Positions 5,961-6,484 of a DNA stretch of 6,484 bases are shown here, piece by piece (the first letter of the stretch is position 1; every line of letters starts with the position of its first letter). Under the pieces are notes generated by a model. It ran no database searches. It was not told the origin of the DNA and was given only the letters and a program-made list of their open reading frames with translations. Made by a program: the position numbers and the translations under genes. The stretch is from Candidatus Sumerlaeota bacterium (lineage in GTDB: Bacteria; Sumerlaeota; Sumerlaeia; JADFCT01), in the NCBI GenBank assembly GCA_026398575.1, contig JAPLSP010000318.1, positions 1 to 6,484 of the forward strand, read 5' to 3'.

Positions 5961-5970
5961 GTCTCCTCCT
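5961..5970 (-). promoter_or_regulatory. Strong Shine-Dalgarno for the antitoxin gene
   Basis: The minus strand reads AGGAGGAGAC just before TTGAGCATG. The spacing fits ATG 5954 better than TTG 5960, so it decides the start. It is the strongest ribosome site in the window and fits high antitoxin expression. Confidence 0.7.
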
Positions 5971-5982
5971 TCGTGTAGAATC

Positions 5983-5990
5983 TATATATT
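5983..5990 (-). promoter_or_regulatory. Possible TATA box for the toxin-antitoxin operon
   Basis: The minus strand reads AATATATA about 32 bp before ATG 5954, preceded by GTTGA. As a TATA box it would start transcription near 5960, which would leave the Shine-Dalgarno outside the message. The true start is therefore either a little further upstream or driven by another element. Weak call. Confidence 0.35.
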
Positions 5991-6070
5991 TCAACTTCTT
6001 GCTATTCAATCTTCTCCCCTGGACACTGCTCCTCCAAGATCCTTTGTCCACCAATCTCTCCGGCCACCAA

Positions 6071-6206
6071 GCCCGCCACCGTCCGGGCCATGACAATTCC
6101 GGCGCTCCTGGCCATGCTCGCCAGACCCGTGCAGCTTTCCGCTCGCGCTCGCACGGGCCCGTCCGGCCCTCACTGCCGGGCCATGCGGGACCAGGCTCCT
6201 CGGCCA
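6071..6206. repeat. GC-rich interspersed element, copy 2
   Basis: Direct-orientation partner of 4924-5060, with the same left (gccaccgtccg) and right (cctcggcca) limits and scattered substitutions in between. It sits upstream of the antitoxin operon in otherwise unassigned sequence. With copy 1 it brackets a segment of about 1 kb containing the HicB remnant, repeat copy C and the toxin-antitoxin pair. Recombination between the copies could delete that segment. Confidence 0.7.
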
Positions 6207-6407
6207 TGGTGTGCAGCCGGTCGTTTACTTGTGGCGCACGTGCTCGGGGTCGTGCCATGCGTCATTTGGTTAAGACGAAAATCAATAAGCGTGTGGCAAG
6301 AATTGTCCAACTCTTATCGGAACTTCGCGGCTTCGCGCCTTCGCGTGAACCGGGATCGTGCGAAGTCGCTGTCGCTCGACCTTTCCGCCCAGATGCCCAG
6401 GCGATGA
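6207..6407. other. Intergenic stretch without a recognisable gene
   Basis: Between GC-rich copy 2 and the VOC gene I see no coding signal with family resemblance. The open frames here are low-complexity Arg/Ser/Pro-rich translations of GC-rich DNA. The only structure is palindromic repeat copy B with its flank. Confidence 0.5.
6285..6360. repeat. Palindromic 'cttcgcgN' repeat, copy B with conserved flank
   Basis: The core acttcgcggcttcgcgcc, continuing ttcgcgtga, lies at 6322-6348. It matches copy A (776-802) exactly when copy A is reversed. On the left, 'aattgtcc' followed by about 14 bases also matches copy A's flank (aattgtcc on its minus strand). On the right, ccggga is shared. The repeat unit is therefore about 60-75 bp and not only the 8-mer core. 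A and B are in opposite orientation about 5.5 kb apart. Confidence 0.7.
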
Positions 6408-6484
6408 TCATCCATCAGCGCTTCTTTTAGCCAACTGCAAGGTGTTGCCCCAGGGGTCGCTCAAGACGATCAGATTCTCCCCCG
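6408..6484 (-). CDS. VOC/glyoxalase-fold protein, C-terminal fragment
   Basis: Only the last 25 residues are inside the window. They read GENLIVLSDPWGNTLQLAKR then SADG before TGA (6408-6410). 'DPWGNTLQL' is the closing beta-strand signature of the vicinal oxygen chelate superfamily (glyoxalase I, bleomycin-resistance and dioxygenase relatives). In metal-dependent members this strand usually carries a Glu ligand (GN.iEL). Here the position is Gln, as in many uncharacterised VOC proteins, so the substrate and metal use cannot be inferred. The gene begins beyond the right edge. Confidence 0.75.
   Translation of the reverse strand, partial: GENLIVLSDPWGNTLQLAKRSADG

Overview
The window most likely comes from an archaeon related to the Methanosarcinales or Methanoperedens. 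That is an inference from three things: an acylphosphatase-type protein with a coiled-coil tail of a style I associate with those archaea, an AF2212-like (DUF104) antitoxin paired with a PIN toxin, and archaeal-style TATA boxes at two gene starts. One of those starts looks leaderless. No rRNA, tRNA or phylogenetic marker is present, so the assignment is tentative. All intact genes lie on the minus strand.

Layout from left to right. Positions 1-628 (minus) hold the 5' part of an acylphosphatase-domain gene whose C-terminal half is a tandem 33-bp (11-residue) coiled-coil repeat running off the window. Positions 629-909 are intergenic and carry a TATA box, a palindromic repeat built of 'cttcgcgN' 8-mers and a perfect 8-bp hairpin. 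Positions 910-1473 encode a small stand-alone class III nucleotide cyclase in which the first metal-binding Asp is Tyr. It lies 70 bp downstream, in the same direction, of the main gene (1544-4687). That gene encodes a protein of about 1047 residues with a seven-bladed WD40 propeller, a Roc/Ras-like GTPase, a COR-like region, a Cys/His zinc-ribbon-like segment and a C-terminal TIR domain. This order (sensor, switch, TIR effector) resembles an NLR, but with a Roc GTPase in place of a STAND ATPase. It is the most interesting system here.

Positions 4688-6407 are a mosaic. They contain two direct copies of a GC-rich element of about 137 bp (4924-5060 and 6071-6206), a decapitated HicB-like antitoxin remnant on the plus strand that starts where the first copy ends, two more 'cttcgcgN' repeats, and a complete AF2212-like antitoxin/PIN toxin operon (5317-5954). 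The two GC-rich copies bracket the HicB remnant and the toxin-antitoxin pair. The last 77 bases encode the C-terminus of a VOC/glyoxalase-fold protein.

Working model (inference): the WD40-Roc-COR-TIR protein and the cyclase form a two-gene signalling or defence operon. The propeller would sense a trigger, Roc-COR would act as a nucleotide switch, and TIR would deplete NAD or make a signal. The surrounding toxin-antitoxin genes and repeats look like an accessory, recombination-prone region.
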